A stretch of 27,986 nt of DNA from VXYL01 sp964348085 (GTDB lineage Bacteria > Pseudomonadota > Gammaproteobacteria > Pseudomonadales > Azotimanducaceae), in assembly GCA_964348085.1 (NCBI GenBank), contig CAYGBI010000052.1, positions 1-27,986 of the forward strand. Direction: 5' to 3'. Positions 14,721-22,612 of the stretch are shown piece by piece. Every line of letters begins with the position of its first letter. Position 1 is the stretch's first letter. The translations under genes and the position numbers were made by a program. The notes under the pieces were generated by a model. The model did no database searches, was not told the DNA's origin, and saw only the letters and a list, made by a program, of their open reading frames with translations.

Positions 14721-15711
14721 GCAGCGGCAGCGCTTTCAGCAAGTAGCACAGGCAGTCTTGGCGGGCGGCGTGGATATCGCCGGTGTACATTGCGAGGGCC
14801 GTGGGACGCTTGAGCATGGTGGCGCCGTCTTTCACCACCAAGTAGTTGGCACTGACATCCCGGCCATCTTCGTCCCAAGCGCTCAGCGCGCCTCCCGAGG
14901 CGAGCATCGTGCCGGGGGGCGCCGTGCGGAAGTTGAATTCCTGCGCTTCTTGGACGATGGCCGCGTGCTCGTCGAGCGTCACCCGGGCCACCGTCTCGAG
15001 CAGCGACAGCGAAGCGGGCATTCGCGTTGGCGTGGCGGCGAGCACCTTGGCGAGGAACGCGGTCGCCCGAGCGGTGCTCGACGGGTCGTCCGGCGTGCCG
15101 ACCTCGACCGTGACCGCGGTGCAGACACGCGCCAAGCGACGCGTCTGGAAGCCGTGCGGTTGCGTGGCGAGCAGTACGCGGGGGGAGAACGTCCCGGCGA
15201 GGGCAAGCGTTCGACTATCGGTGCGGCAGGCGACGGCGTAAGGCGGGTTGCGACCGGTGTTGTTGTGAACATCCACGGCGAGCCTCGGCTTGGCCGCGGC
15301 CACTATGTCGACCACGACGTTGGCGAGCACCGCTTCCGCGGTTCGCCCGCCTTCCCAAACGCGATTGAAGTCGACGCGCTCCGGCAGCGTGCGCAATCCC
15401 GCGCTTGCCGCCGCCACGTTGCCGACGAAGAGCAACGCCGACGCCTCCCGAATCCGAGGCGCCAAACGCCGCACGGCATCCCAACCGGACACCTCGTTGC
15501 CGTGCAGGAGTACCGAGATAAAGAGCGGCGGCTCGCCCTCCTTGCGCAGGTCGAACAAGGTAGGGCCGCCGAGTTCGCAGGCGAGCGCCGGCGCCGGCAG
15601 TGCGGCGACGGGCGCCGGCAGCTCCGCCATAACGGTGAGCTTCGTCGGCGTGTTTTCCTTGGTGCGGGGCAAGTTCGGCAATTCGGGTAGGCGGAGGCGT
15701 TGTTCGGTCAC
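14713..15711 (-). CDS. M14 family zinc carboxypeptidase-like protein (AstE/AspA branch)
   Basis: A 332-residue hydrolase of the succinylglutamate desuccinylase/aspartoacylase type. The zinc ligands are His70 and Glu73 in LLHGNEVSGW and His149 in VDVHNNTGRNPPYA. VDFNRVW (113-119) matches the substrate-binding NR motif, and TVEVG (201-205) carries the likely catalytic glutamate, Glu203, so the enzyme appears active. Family members cleave acyl or aminoacyl groups from small amino-acid derivatives. GTG 15711 overlaps the ligase stop as GTGA, and the gene's own stop overlaps metX, so it is held tightly between a GCS2 ligase and metX. It may act on the product of the ligase, for example a gamma-glutamyl compound; this is inference. 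It could also trim an unrelated acylated amino acid. Confidence 0.83.
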   Translation of the reverse strand: MTEQRLRLPELPNLPRTKENTPTKLTVMAELPAPVAALPAPALACELGGPTLFDLRKEGEPPLFISVLLHGNEVSGWDAVRRLAPRIREASALLFVGNVAAASAGLRTLPERVDFNRVWEGGRTAEAVLANVVVDIVAAAKPRLAVDVHNNTGRNPPYAVACRTDSRTLALAGTFSPRVLLATQPHGFQTRRLARVCTAVTVEVGTPDDPSSTARATAFLAKVLAATPTRMPASLSLLETVARVTLDEHAAIVQEAQEFNFRTAPPGTMLASGGALSAWDEDGRDVSANYLVVKDGATMLKRPTALAMYTGDIHAARQDCLCYLLKALPLHA

Positions 15712-17126
15712 ACCGGCCAAGTGTGTACCGGTTCGCCCTGCTCTTGGGCATCGACATAGGCGCGGGTCAGCGCCGGCCAGTCGTCGCCGTGTTTGGCCAC
15801 CCAAGCCCGCTGCCAGCGGGCGCCCGTTTGCCCGCTGGCGACGCGGGCTTCGGCAGTGCCTAGATAGCGCGCCAACTCCTCGTCGGGAATGTCGAGCCGG
15901 GCCAACGCGGCCTTGGCGAGGGGCAGCATCTCCTCGCCGAGCACGTCGCGCGCGGTGCGTTGTTCACCGTCGAGCCAAGTGAGCGGCGCGTCGAGGCCCA
16001 GTTTCGCCGCGGCGTAGAAGTTCTCTTTGGCCGTCTCGAAGTCGATCCGCTGCTCCACCGGCTCTTGCGCGTCCACTAGGCCGCGCACCATGCCTAGGTA
16101 AGCTGCTGCGTTGGCGACGCAATCGTGAATGGTGGGTCCCGCCGGCACCACCCTGTGCTCGATGCGCAGATGCGGCTGGCCGTCGTAGTCGAAACCCAGC
16201 AAGGGCCGATTCCAACGCCACACGGTGCCGTTCTGAAAACGCACATGGGCGTACTTGTGCGCGGGCTCGGCGCTCTGTACGAACGGCAGCAGAATGGGAT
16301 GGTCGCGTTGATTTTCGGCGAAAATCTCGAACAACGATTCGCTTGCGAAGCCGCTGCCGAAGGTGACCCGGGCCGGTGCCCGGGGGCCCACGGAAACGGC
16401 CTGCTCGAACAGCGGGATGCGCGTCTCCTCCCACAGCGAATGGCCGAACAGGAACGGTGAATTGGCCGCCAACGCCACCATCGGGGCGGACGCGACCAAG
16501 GCGGCGTTGAAGTCGCGCACCGCCCGTTCGGGCTTGCATTGCAGGTGAATCTGAAACGACGTCGAGGCGGCTTCCAGCATGACGTCGTCGTGGGTCATGT
16601 CGAGGCTGTCGCCTTGGGCGATGCGAATGCGCAACGGCGCGCCGTCGCGCAGCGCGAGGATGCGGTCGTTCAGCGCTTGGTAGCGCACCATGGCGGACAT
16701 GTAGTTGGAGTTCAGCAACTCGGGTCGAATGGTGGGCAAGATGCCGATCGTGGCGAGCCGGCAGCCGAGCGCCGCCGCGCCGGAACGGCAGGTTGCCCAA
16801 GTGGCCGAGAGCTCGCCGTACAAGCGCGAGAAGACGTTGCCGCGCAACGCTGTGGGACTGCCGTTCAACTCGACGTTGAATGCCGCCAGTTCCGGCACCA
16901 CGAGCGGATTGCCGATCGCCTCCAACAGGCGTTGGTTCTCGGGATGGGGATGGCCTTCGGCGTCGACGATCCACGCCTCCAACTCGAAGCCGACGATGTC
17001 GCCCCGTTGACTGAAGCCTCCGCCGTCGAATAAGTCGCCCACCAACACCGTCTCCGAGTCCAGCCGACGGCGAAATCGGCTGAAGTCCTCGGCGTTGAAA
17101 TGGCGCTCGCGAATCTCGTCCCCCAC
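15708..17126 (-). CDS. Glutamate-cysteine ligase family protein (GCS2 type)
   Basis: A 472-residue ATP-dependent carboxylate-amine ligase of the GCS2 fold. The Mg-ATP motif is VGFELEAWIVD (45-55). NVELNGSP (84-91), RIAQGDSLDMTHDDVMLEAASTSFQIHLQ and the later HVRFQNGTVWRWNRPLLGF and HLRIEHRVVPAGPTIHD stretches are characteristic of the superfamily. Members join glutamate to cysteine (first step of glutathione) or to other amines. GTG 17126 is preferred because its product begins MGDEIRERHF, like the start of homologs I recall; a TTG at 17267 would add 47 unconserved residues. Neither has a good ribosome-binding site. It heads an overlapping operon with an M14 hydrolase and metX, pointing to thiol or gamma-glutamyl metabolism, and diverges from nuoG. 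No gshB is in the window. Confidence 0.85.
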   Translation of the reverse strand: MGDEIRERHFNAEDFSRFRRRLDSETVLVGDLFDGGGFSQRGDIVGFELEAWIVDAEGHPHPENQRLLEAIGNPLVVPELAAFNVELNGSPTALRGNVFSRLYGELSATWATCRSGAAALGCRLATIGILPTIRPELLNSNYMSAMVRYQALNDRILALRDGAPLRIRIAQGDSLDMTHDDVMLEAASTSFQIHLQCKPERAVRDFNAALVASAPMVALAANSPFLFGHSLWEETRIPLFEQAVSVGPRAPARVTFGSGFASESLFEIFAENQRDHPILLPFVQSAEPAHKYAHVRFQNGTVWRWNRPLLGFDYDGQPHLRIEHRVVPAGPTIHDCVANAAAYLGMVRGLVDAQEPVEQRIDFETAKENFYAAAKLGLDAPLTWLDGEQRTARDVLGEEMLPLAKAALARLDIPDEELARYLGTAEARVASGQTGARWQRAWVAKHGDDWPALTRAYVDAQEQGEPVHTWPV

Positions 17127-17434
17127 ACGCGCATGAGATACGAAAAGCGCAGTGGATGACAAGCGGGGCGGAGCAGGAGATTCGCCGCGCTTGCCGATTA
17201 AAGCCGCGATCTGTATGGTGTCGCGGTTTTCGCGCCACGGGTCCGGCTTGCGATGCGCGGTCTTCAAGCGGTGCGCGAGTAGGGGTTTAGGGGGGTAGGT
17301 GTTTAGAACTGGAGCGGTTGTCGCCGCCCCCTACATCGTGTCGTCCCGTGGGCGACGATCTTCCCCGCCGTCGGCGTGGATCGCGGCATGGGCTGTAAGG
17401 CCGGGAACGAATAACGCGAAGGAATAGCGAAACC
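17127..17434. other. 308-bp divergent intergenic region between the GCS2 gene and nuoG
   Basis: This spacer should hold the promoters for the minus-strand gshA-type operon and the plus-strand nuo operon. If the ligase starts at the upstream TTG, the spacer shrinks to about 167 bp. A run of G-rich sequence (17280-17300) and the candidate promoter at 17191-17219 are the only patterns I noticed. No nuoF remnant could be recognised in any frame. Confidence 0.5.
17191..17219 (+). promoter_or_regulatory. Candidate sigma-70 promoter for the nuoG-N operon
   Basis: TTGCCG (17191-17196) and TATGGT (17214-17219) are separated by exactly 17 bases and each matches the sigma-70 consensus at four of six positions. 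It points toward nuoG and would give a leader of about 210 bases. It overlaps the possible N-terminal extension of the divergent ligase gene. The match is moderate and could be chance. Confidence 0.25.
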
Positions 17435-20191
17435 ATGGCGCGCGTCAATATCGACGGCAAGGACTACGAACTCCAAGCTGGTCAGAACCTGCTGCACGCT
17501 TGTCTGTCCGAACGCTTGGACCTGCCGTATTTCTGCTGGCATCCGGCCATGGGGTCCGTGGGTTCGTGTCGCCTGTGCGCGGTCGTGCAGTACGCCGACG
17601 AAGCCGACCAACGGGGCCGCCTGCAAATGGCGTGCATGATTCCCGTGCAAGACGGCATGCGCATCGGCATCGGCGCTAGCGGCAAAGAGGGTCCGGGCGC
17701 GTTCGCGGCGGACTTTCGAAAACGGGTCATCGAATGGCTGATGACCAACCATCCCCACGACTGCCCGGTGTGCGAAGAGGGCGGCGAGTGCCACTTGCAG
17801 GACATGACGGTGATGACCGGCCATTCCATGCGTCGCTACGGCGGCGGCAAGCGCACTTGGCAGAATCAGTACTTGGGCCCGTTCATCGGCCACGAGATGA
17901 ACCGTTGCATCACCTGCTATCGCTGCGTTCGCTACTACCGCGATTACGCCGGCGGCAAGGATTTGGACGCCTTCGGCTCGCGCTCGCGCATGTTCTTCGG
18001 CCGCCAACAGGACGGCGTATTGGAGAGCGAGTTCGCCGGCAACTTGGTGGAGGTCTGTCCGACGGGCGTGTTCACCGACAAGCCGTTCTCCAAGGTGTAC
18101 ACCCGCAAGTGGGACCTGCAATCCGCCCCCTCCGTGTGTCCGCACTGCGCCGTGGGCTGCAACACCTTCCCCGCCGAACGCTACGGCGTGCTGCGGCGCG
18201 TCCACAATCGCTATCACGGCGAGGTCAACGGCTATTTCCTATGCGACCGCGGCCGCTTCGGCTCGCACTTCGTCAATCACGATAGCCGCATCCGCCGCGC
18301 AGGAGTGCGCGCGGGAGACGGCGTGTTCGATGCGGGCGGCCGAGACGCGGCGCTGGCGGCGGTCGCGGCGCGCGGAAGCGGAAAGAGAGGTTGGGTCGGT
18401 ATCGGCTCGCCGCGAGCTTCGCTGGAAGCGAATTACGCCTTGAAGCGGCTGGTGGGCGAGGAAAACTACTGTCCGGGTCTCGCCGACGACGAGGCGGGGG
18501 CGTTGACGGCGGCGCTTGAGGTTTATCGAACGGGCGGCTTCCGCATCCCCTCGCTTACCGAGATGGAACAGGCGGACGCGGTGCTGATTCTCGGCGAAGA
18601 CGTGGCCAATACGGCGCCGCGCGTGTCGCTCGCCGTGCGCCAAGCGGTGCGCGGCGTCACCTTCGACATGGCGCGGCAAGCGAGCATTCCCGACTGGCAA
18701 GACGCCGGCGTGCGCGGGCACGGCCAAGATGCGCTGAGCCCGTTGTTCGTCGCCACGGTCGCGGCCACCCGCATAGACGAACTCGCCACGGCGACAAGGC
18801 GTGACGCGGCTGAGCAGCTTAGCCGAGCGGGTTTCGCCATCGCCCACGCGATCCACGCGGATTTCGCGCCGGGCGATGCGGACGATTTCACCTACGCCGC
18901 GGCGGCGGCGCTCTCCGCCGCCGAGCGACCGTTGATCATCACCGGTTGCGAAGCGCGATCCGGCGCATTGATTCAAGCCGCGGCGAACATCGCATGGGCG
19001 CTCGGCAAGGTGGGCAAGGACGCGGCACTTGCGGTGACGGCGATGGAAGCCAACAGCTACGGCGTGGCCATGCTCGGCGGCGGCTTGTCGCTATCGGCGG
19101 CGTTAGGGCGCATGGCCGAGGGCGAGGGCGCGTTGGTGTTGGAGAACGACCTGTACCGTCGCGCGCCGGCGGCGAATATCGAGCTCGGCAACGCCGTCGT
19201 CATGGACTGTCTGGAGACGCCGACCGCGACGGGCGCGGCGGTCGTTCTGCCGGCGGCGACGTACGCGGAGCAGACCGGCACTTTTGTCAACTACGAAACT
19301 CGCGCACAGCGGTTCTATCAAGTGTTCGAGCCGACCGAAGAGGTCGCGCCGTCTTGGCGTTGGCTCTCGGCGATTGCCGAGGCGCTTGGCGAAGGTGACG
19401 AGGGCGAGGGTGAGGGTGACGAGCGTTGGGCCCATGTGGACGACTTGGCCCGCGCCTGCGCCGATGCGGCTGCCGAATTCTCGCCAGTGGCCGACATCGC
19501 GCCGGCGGCGGATTTCCGCGTCAAGGCGGGCAGCAAGATCCCCCGCCAACCCCATCGCTACAGCGGTCGCACCGCGATGCGAGCCAACGTCAGCGTCCAC
19601 GAGCCGAAGGCGTCGGTAGACGAGGAAACGCCTTTGGCGTATTCGATGGAAGGCCAGAATGTCGGCGATCAACCGGGGGCGGTGGTGCCCTACGTGTGGT
19701 CTCCGGGCTGGAACTCCAATCAGTCCGTATTCAAGTTCCAGCAGGAAGTGGGCGGCCACCTTGCCGGCGGCGACCCGGGCGCGCGCTTGCTCGGCAACGC
19801 CGAAGGAGAGGGCGGCAGCTACCCCTGTGAGCGGCCGGCCGCTGTGCCCTCCGACCCGGCCTTCATTGCCGCCCGCGTGCATCATGTGTTCGGCAGCGAC
19901 GAGCTGTCCGCCGCCTCCGCGTCCATCTTGGAACGTACCCCTTCGCCCTACGTTTTGTTGCATCCCGCTAGTGCCCGGGCGCTCGGCGTTGCCGAGGGCG
20001 CAGGCGTGCGCATCCAAGAGCTTGGCGCAAGTGCCGAGGTGATCGTGGACGAAAGCGTGCGCCCGGGGGTCGTCGCCATCGCGCAGGGATTGCCCGGTGC
20101 CGGTGTACTCTGTTCGGACGTGGTGAATCTCGAAGCCGATCCGGAATTCGAGCGCCCCGGCGAAGACGCCGATGTGATCGCCAGGGGGTAG
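17435..20191 (+). CDS. nuoG: NADH:quinone oxidoreductase subunit G
   Basis: A 918-residue peripheral-arm subunit of complex I that carries electrons from the NADH site through a chain of Fe-S clusters. Ligands are seen for the [2Fe-2S] cluster (Cys34, 45, 48, 67), for N5 (His106, Cys110, 113, 119), for N4 (Cys158, 161, 164, 208), and for the extra cluster N7 (Cys235, 238, 242, 270), which marks the E. coli-like form (908 residues in E. coli). The remainder is the inactive molybdopterin-oxidoreductase-like domain. An acidic Gly-Glu repeat near 650 is poorly conserved. ATG 17435 has AAGGA at 17419-17423. This is the first nuo gene here: nuoA-F are not upstream, where a divergent operon lies. 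nuoH starts nine bases after the stop. Confidence 0.97.
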   Translation: MARVNIDGKDYELQAGQNLLHACLSERLDLPYFCWHPAMGSVGSCRLCAVVQYADEADQRGRLQMACMIPVQDGMRIGIGASGKEGPGAFAADFRKRVIEWLMTNHPHDCPVCEEGGECHLQDMTVMTGHSMRRYGGGKRTWQNQYLGPFIGHEMNRCITCYRCVRYYRDYAGGKDLDAFGSRSRMFFGRQQDGVLESEFAGNLVEVCPTGVFTDKPFSKVYTRKWDLQSAPSVCPHCAVGCNTFPAERYGVLRRVHNRYHGEVNGYFLCDRGRFGSHFVNHDSRIRRAGVRAGDGVFDAGGRDAALAAVAARGSGKRGWVGIGSPRASLEANYALKRLVGEENYCPGLADDEAGALTAALEVYRTGGFRIPSLTEMEQADAVLILGEDVANTAPRVSLAVRQAVRGVTFDMARQASIPDWQDAGVRGHGQDALSPLFVATVAATRIDELATATRRDAAEQLSRAGFAIAHAIHADFAPGDADDFTYAAAAALSAAERPLIITGCEARSGALIQAAANIAWALGKVGKDAALAVTAMEANSYGVAMLGGGLSLSAALGRMAEGEGALVLENDLYRRAPAANIELGNAVVMDCLETPTATGAAVVLPAATYAEQTGTFVNYETRAQRFYQVFEPTEEVAPSWRWLSAIAEALGEGDEGEGEGDERWAHVDDLARACADAAAEFSPVADIAPAADFRVKAGSKIPRQPHRYSGRTAMRANVSVHEPKASVDEETPLAYSMEGQNVGDQPGAVVPYVWSPGWNSNQSVFKFQQEVGGHLAGGDPGARLLGNAEGEGGSYPCERPAAVPSDPAFIAARVHHVFGSDELSAASASILERTPSPYVLLHPASARALGVAEGAGVRIQELGASAEVIVDESVRPGVVAIAQGLPGAGVLCSDVVNLEADPEFERPGEDADVIARG

Positions 20192-20199
20192 CGACGGCG

Positions 20200-21183
20200 A
20201 TGTTCGGCTTCGACATCAACTGGAGCTACGTGCTCATCCTGCCGGTGGCTGCCGGCACGCTGTTGGCGGTGATGTTCCTGCAGTGGTGGGAACGGCGTTT
20301 GCTCGGTTGGTGGCAAGATCGGCGGGGACCGAACCGGGTCGGCTGGTTCGGCGTTCTGCAGGGCGTCGCCGACGGCATCAAGTTCATCACCAAGGACGAC
20401 TGGGTGCCGCCGTTCGGCGACCGCGTGTTCTTCGTGCTGGCGCCGGTCATCATCTGCGGGTCGATGCTGCTCGTCTTGGGGGTCATTCCGTTCGCCCCGG
20501 ATTTGCATATTGTCGACGTCAATGTCGCCTTGCTGTGGTTCTTGGCGATGTCCTCCTTGGCCGTTTACGGCGTGCTGCTCGGCGGTTTCGCCAGCAACAA
20601 CAAGTACGCGCTGTTGGGCAGCCTGCGCGCCGCCGCGCAGATGGTCACTTACGAAGTGTTCATGGGGCTGTCGATCATGGGCGTGGTCATTCACGCCGGA
20701 TCTTTCAGCCTCGTGGACATCGTCGATGCGCAGGGGGATGTGTGGTTCATCTTCCCGCAGTTCCTCGGCTTCTTTATCTTCCTCATCGCCGGTCTCGCCG
20801 AATCCCACCGGCTGCCGTTCGATCTGCCGGAGGCGGAGCACGAACTCACCGCCGGCTTCCATACCGAATATTCGGGGATGAAGTTCGCGCTCATCATGTG
20901 CGGCGAGTACGTGGCCGTGATCGCCACGTCGTGCCTCATCGTGTTGTTGTTCTTCGGCGGTTGGAAGCTGCCGGCGTTTCTGAGCTTCTTGGACTTTCTG
21001 CCGCCGCTGGTCTGGTTTGGCGTCAAGGTGCTCTTCTTCATCCATCTCTTCGTGCTGTTGCGGGCGGCGATTCCGCGCCCGCGCTACGATCAACTGATGA
21101 GTTTGGGCTGGAAGATATTGCTGCCGCTGACGTTGGTGAATCTGCTGGTAACCGGCCTCTGGGTCGGCTGGCAGCAGTTCTGA
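20200..21183 (+). CDS. nuoH: NADH:quinone oxidoreductase subunit H
   Basis: A 327-residue membrane subunit of complex I with eight or nine spans, forming the quinone chamber where the peripheral arm meets the membrane arm. RRGPNRVGWFGVLQGVADG (first loop), FASNNKYALLGSLRAAAQMV and AESHRLPFDLPEAEHELTAG are its invariant signatures; the last contains acidic residues thought to pass conformational energy to the proton pumps. ATG 20200 is served by AGGGGG overlapping the nuoG stop. The length equals that of other bacterial NuoH proteins. A 51-bp gap with a purine-rich ribosome-binding site separates it from nuoI. Confidence 0.97.
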   Translation: MFGFDINWSYVLILPVAAGTLLAVMFLQWWERRLLGWWQDRRGPNRVGWFGVLQGVADGIKFITKDDWVPPFGDRVFFVLAPVIICGSMLLVLGVIPFAPDLHIVDVNVALLWFLAMSSLAVYGVLLGGFASNNKYALLGSLRAAAQMVTYEVFMGLSIMGVVIHAGSFSLVDIVDAQGDVWFIFPQFLGFFIFLIAGLAESHRLPFDLPEAEHELTAGFHTEYSGMKFALIMCGEYVAVIATSCLIVLLFFGGWKLPAFLSFLDFLPPLVWFGVKVLFFIHLFVLLRAAIPRPRYDQLMSLGWKILLPLTLVNLLVTGLWVGWQQF

Positions 21184-21234
21184 AATGCGAGAACTCAACC
21201 AGACGGGACACTAGGAGAGGGAGAGGGTGCTAGC

Positions 21235-21753
21235 GTGTTGAGCCAGTTGCGAACGCTGTGGACGGTGTTGCGGCACACGTTCATGCGCAACGAGACGGTG
21301 CAGTATCCGGAAGAGATGCCGTATCAGGCGCCGCGATACCGGGGCCGTATCGTGCTGACCCGAGACCCGGACGGCGAAGAACGTTGCGTCGCCTGCAACT
21401 TGTGCGCCGTCGCCTGCCCGGTGGACTGCATCGCCCTGCAAAAGACCGAGCGCGAGGAGGACGGGCGTTGGTATCCCGATTTCTTCCGCATCAACTTCTC
21501 CCGCTGCATCATGTGCGGGATGTGCGAGGAGGCATGCCCGACTTACGCCATTCAACTTACGCCGGATTTCGAGCTCGCGGAGTACGACCGCAACAACATG
21601 GTCTACGAGAAGGAGCACCTGCTGATCGACGGTCCCGGCAAGTATCCGGACTACAGCTTTTGGCAGGTCGCCGGCAAGACCATCCACGGCAAGGACAAGG
21701 GCGAAGCCGCTAGGGAGACGCCGCCGGTTGATGTGCGGAGTCTGTTGCCGTGA
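21235..21753 (+). CDS. nuoI: NADH:quinone oxidoreductase subunit I
   Basis: A 172-residue peripheral subunit binding clusters N6a and N6b, which pass electrons toward N2 in NuoB. The two ferredoxin motifs are CVACNLCAVACP (Cys51, 54, 57, 61) and CIMCGMCEEACP (Cys91, 94, 97, 101); as usual the last cysteine of each set serves the other cluster. Cys65 follows the first motif. The N-terminal FMRNETVQYPEE helps dock on NuoH. GTG 21235 is chosen because a long AGGAGAGGGAGAGGG tract lies just upstream at 21213-21227. The stop overlaps the nuoJ start by four bases (GTGA). Confidence 0.97.
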   Translation: MLSQLRTLWTVLRHTFMRNETVQYPEEMPYQAPRYRGRIVLTRDPDGEERCVACNLCAVACPVDCIALQKTEREEDGRWYPDFFRINFSRCIMCGMCEEACPTYAIQLTPDFELAEYDRNNMVYEKEHLLIDGPGKYPDYSFWQVAGKTIHGKDKGEAARETPPVDVRSLLP

Positions 21754-22274
21754 ACACGGGCGAAGTGCTTTTCGCCGTACCGGCGTTGGTGGCCATCATC
21801 GCCACCTTCATGGTCGTCACGCGCAAGAACGCCTCGCACGCGCTGGTCTACTTGGTGGTTTCTTTGCTTGCAGTGGCGGTGATTTTCTTCGTGCTCGGCG
21901 CGCCGTTCGCGGCGGCGTTGGAAGTAGTGGTGTACGCCGGCGCGATCGTTGTGCTGTTCTTGTTCGTGGTGATGATGCTGAACTTGGGGCGCTCGTCGGT
22001 GTTGCGCGAGAGCCGTTGGCTGCAACCCGGCATGTGGGTCGGCCCCTTCATCCTCTGTGTCGTATTGCTGTGTTCGATGGTCTTCGTATTTGCCGACCTC
22101 GGAGACGTGGACACGGAGGGAGTGATGGTCGGGCCGAAGGCAGTCGGCGAGTCGCTCTTCGGCCCCTATCTGTTGGCGGTTGAACTGGCCGGCTTCCTGT
22201 TGTTGGCCGCGTTGGTCGGTGCTTACCACTTAGGTCGGCGCTATCTCGAGGAACGGCGGGAAGAAGCAGGCTGA
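21750..22274 (+). CDS. nuoJ: NADH:quinone oxidoreductase subunit J
   Basis: A 174-residue membrane subunit with five spans. HALVYLVVSLLAVAVIFFVLGAPFAAALEVVVYAGAIVVLFLFVVMMLNL is the conserved helix 2-3 region, described here by its ends: HALVYL (about 30-35) and VYAGAIVVLFLFVVMMLNL (about 62-80). Helix 3 holds the pi-bulge that twists during turnover in known structures. The C-terminal helix VELAGFLLLAALVGAYHLGRR is also typical. The GTG start overlaps the nuoI stop, and the TGA shares one base with the nuoK ATG, so the three are translationally coupled. Confidence 0.95.
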   Translation: MNTGEVLFAVPALVAIIATFMVVTRKNASHALVYLVVSLLAVAVIFFVLGAPFAAALEVVVYAGAIVVLFLFVVMMLNLGRSSVLRESRWLQPGMWVGPFILCVVLLCSMVFVFADLGDVDTEGVMVGPKAVGESLFGPYLLAVELAGFLLLAALVGAYHLGRRYLEERREEAG

Positions 22275-22585
22275 TGGCCGTCGCCGTTCCTCTCGATTGG
22301 GTCCTGTATTTGGCGGCGGTGCTGTTTCTATTGGGGCTGCTCGGCGTGCTCGTGCGCCGCAACGTGATGTTCATGCTGATGTCCTTGGAGGTGATGATGA
22401 ACGCCGCGGGACTCGCCTTCATCGCGGCCGGAGCCAAGTGGGGGCAGCCCGACGGGCAAATCATGTTCATGCTGATTCTGGCGCTCGCGGCCGCCGAAGT
22501 GGCGGTGGCGTTGGGCTTGGTGCTGCAACTGTCGAGGCGCTTCGACACGCTCGATGTCGACGCCGCTAGCGAACTCTCCGGCTAG
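22274..22585 (+). CDS. nuoK: NADH:quinone oxidoreductase subunit K
   Basis: A 103-residue, three-span subunit, homologous to MrpC of Na+/H+ antiporters. Its two buried glutamates needed for proton transfer are present: Glu39 in MSLEVMMNAAGL and Glu75 in LAAAEVAVALGL, matching E. coli Glu36 and Glu72. The size is that of the family. ATG 22274 overlaps the nuoJ stop by one base (TGATG). A 27-bp gap precedes nuoL. Confidence 0.97.
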   Translation: MAVAVPLDWVLYLAAVLFLLGLLGVLVRRNVMFMLMSLEVMMNAAGLAFIAAGAKWGQPDGQIMFMLILALAAAEVAVALGLVLQLSRRFDTLDVDAASELSG

Positions 22586-22612
22586 GCCGACAGGCGCAAA
22601 CAAGGGCAGGCG

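Noticed and set aside
14488..15690. 400-residue plus-strand frame opposite the M14 gene
   Set aside because: Low-complexity Arg/Gly/His composition; the minus strand carries the intact zinc-ligand set.
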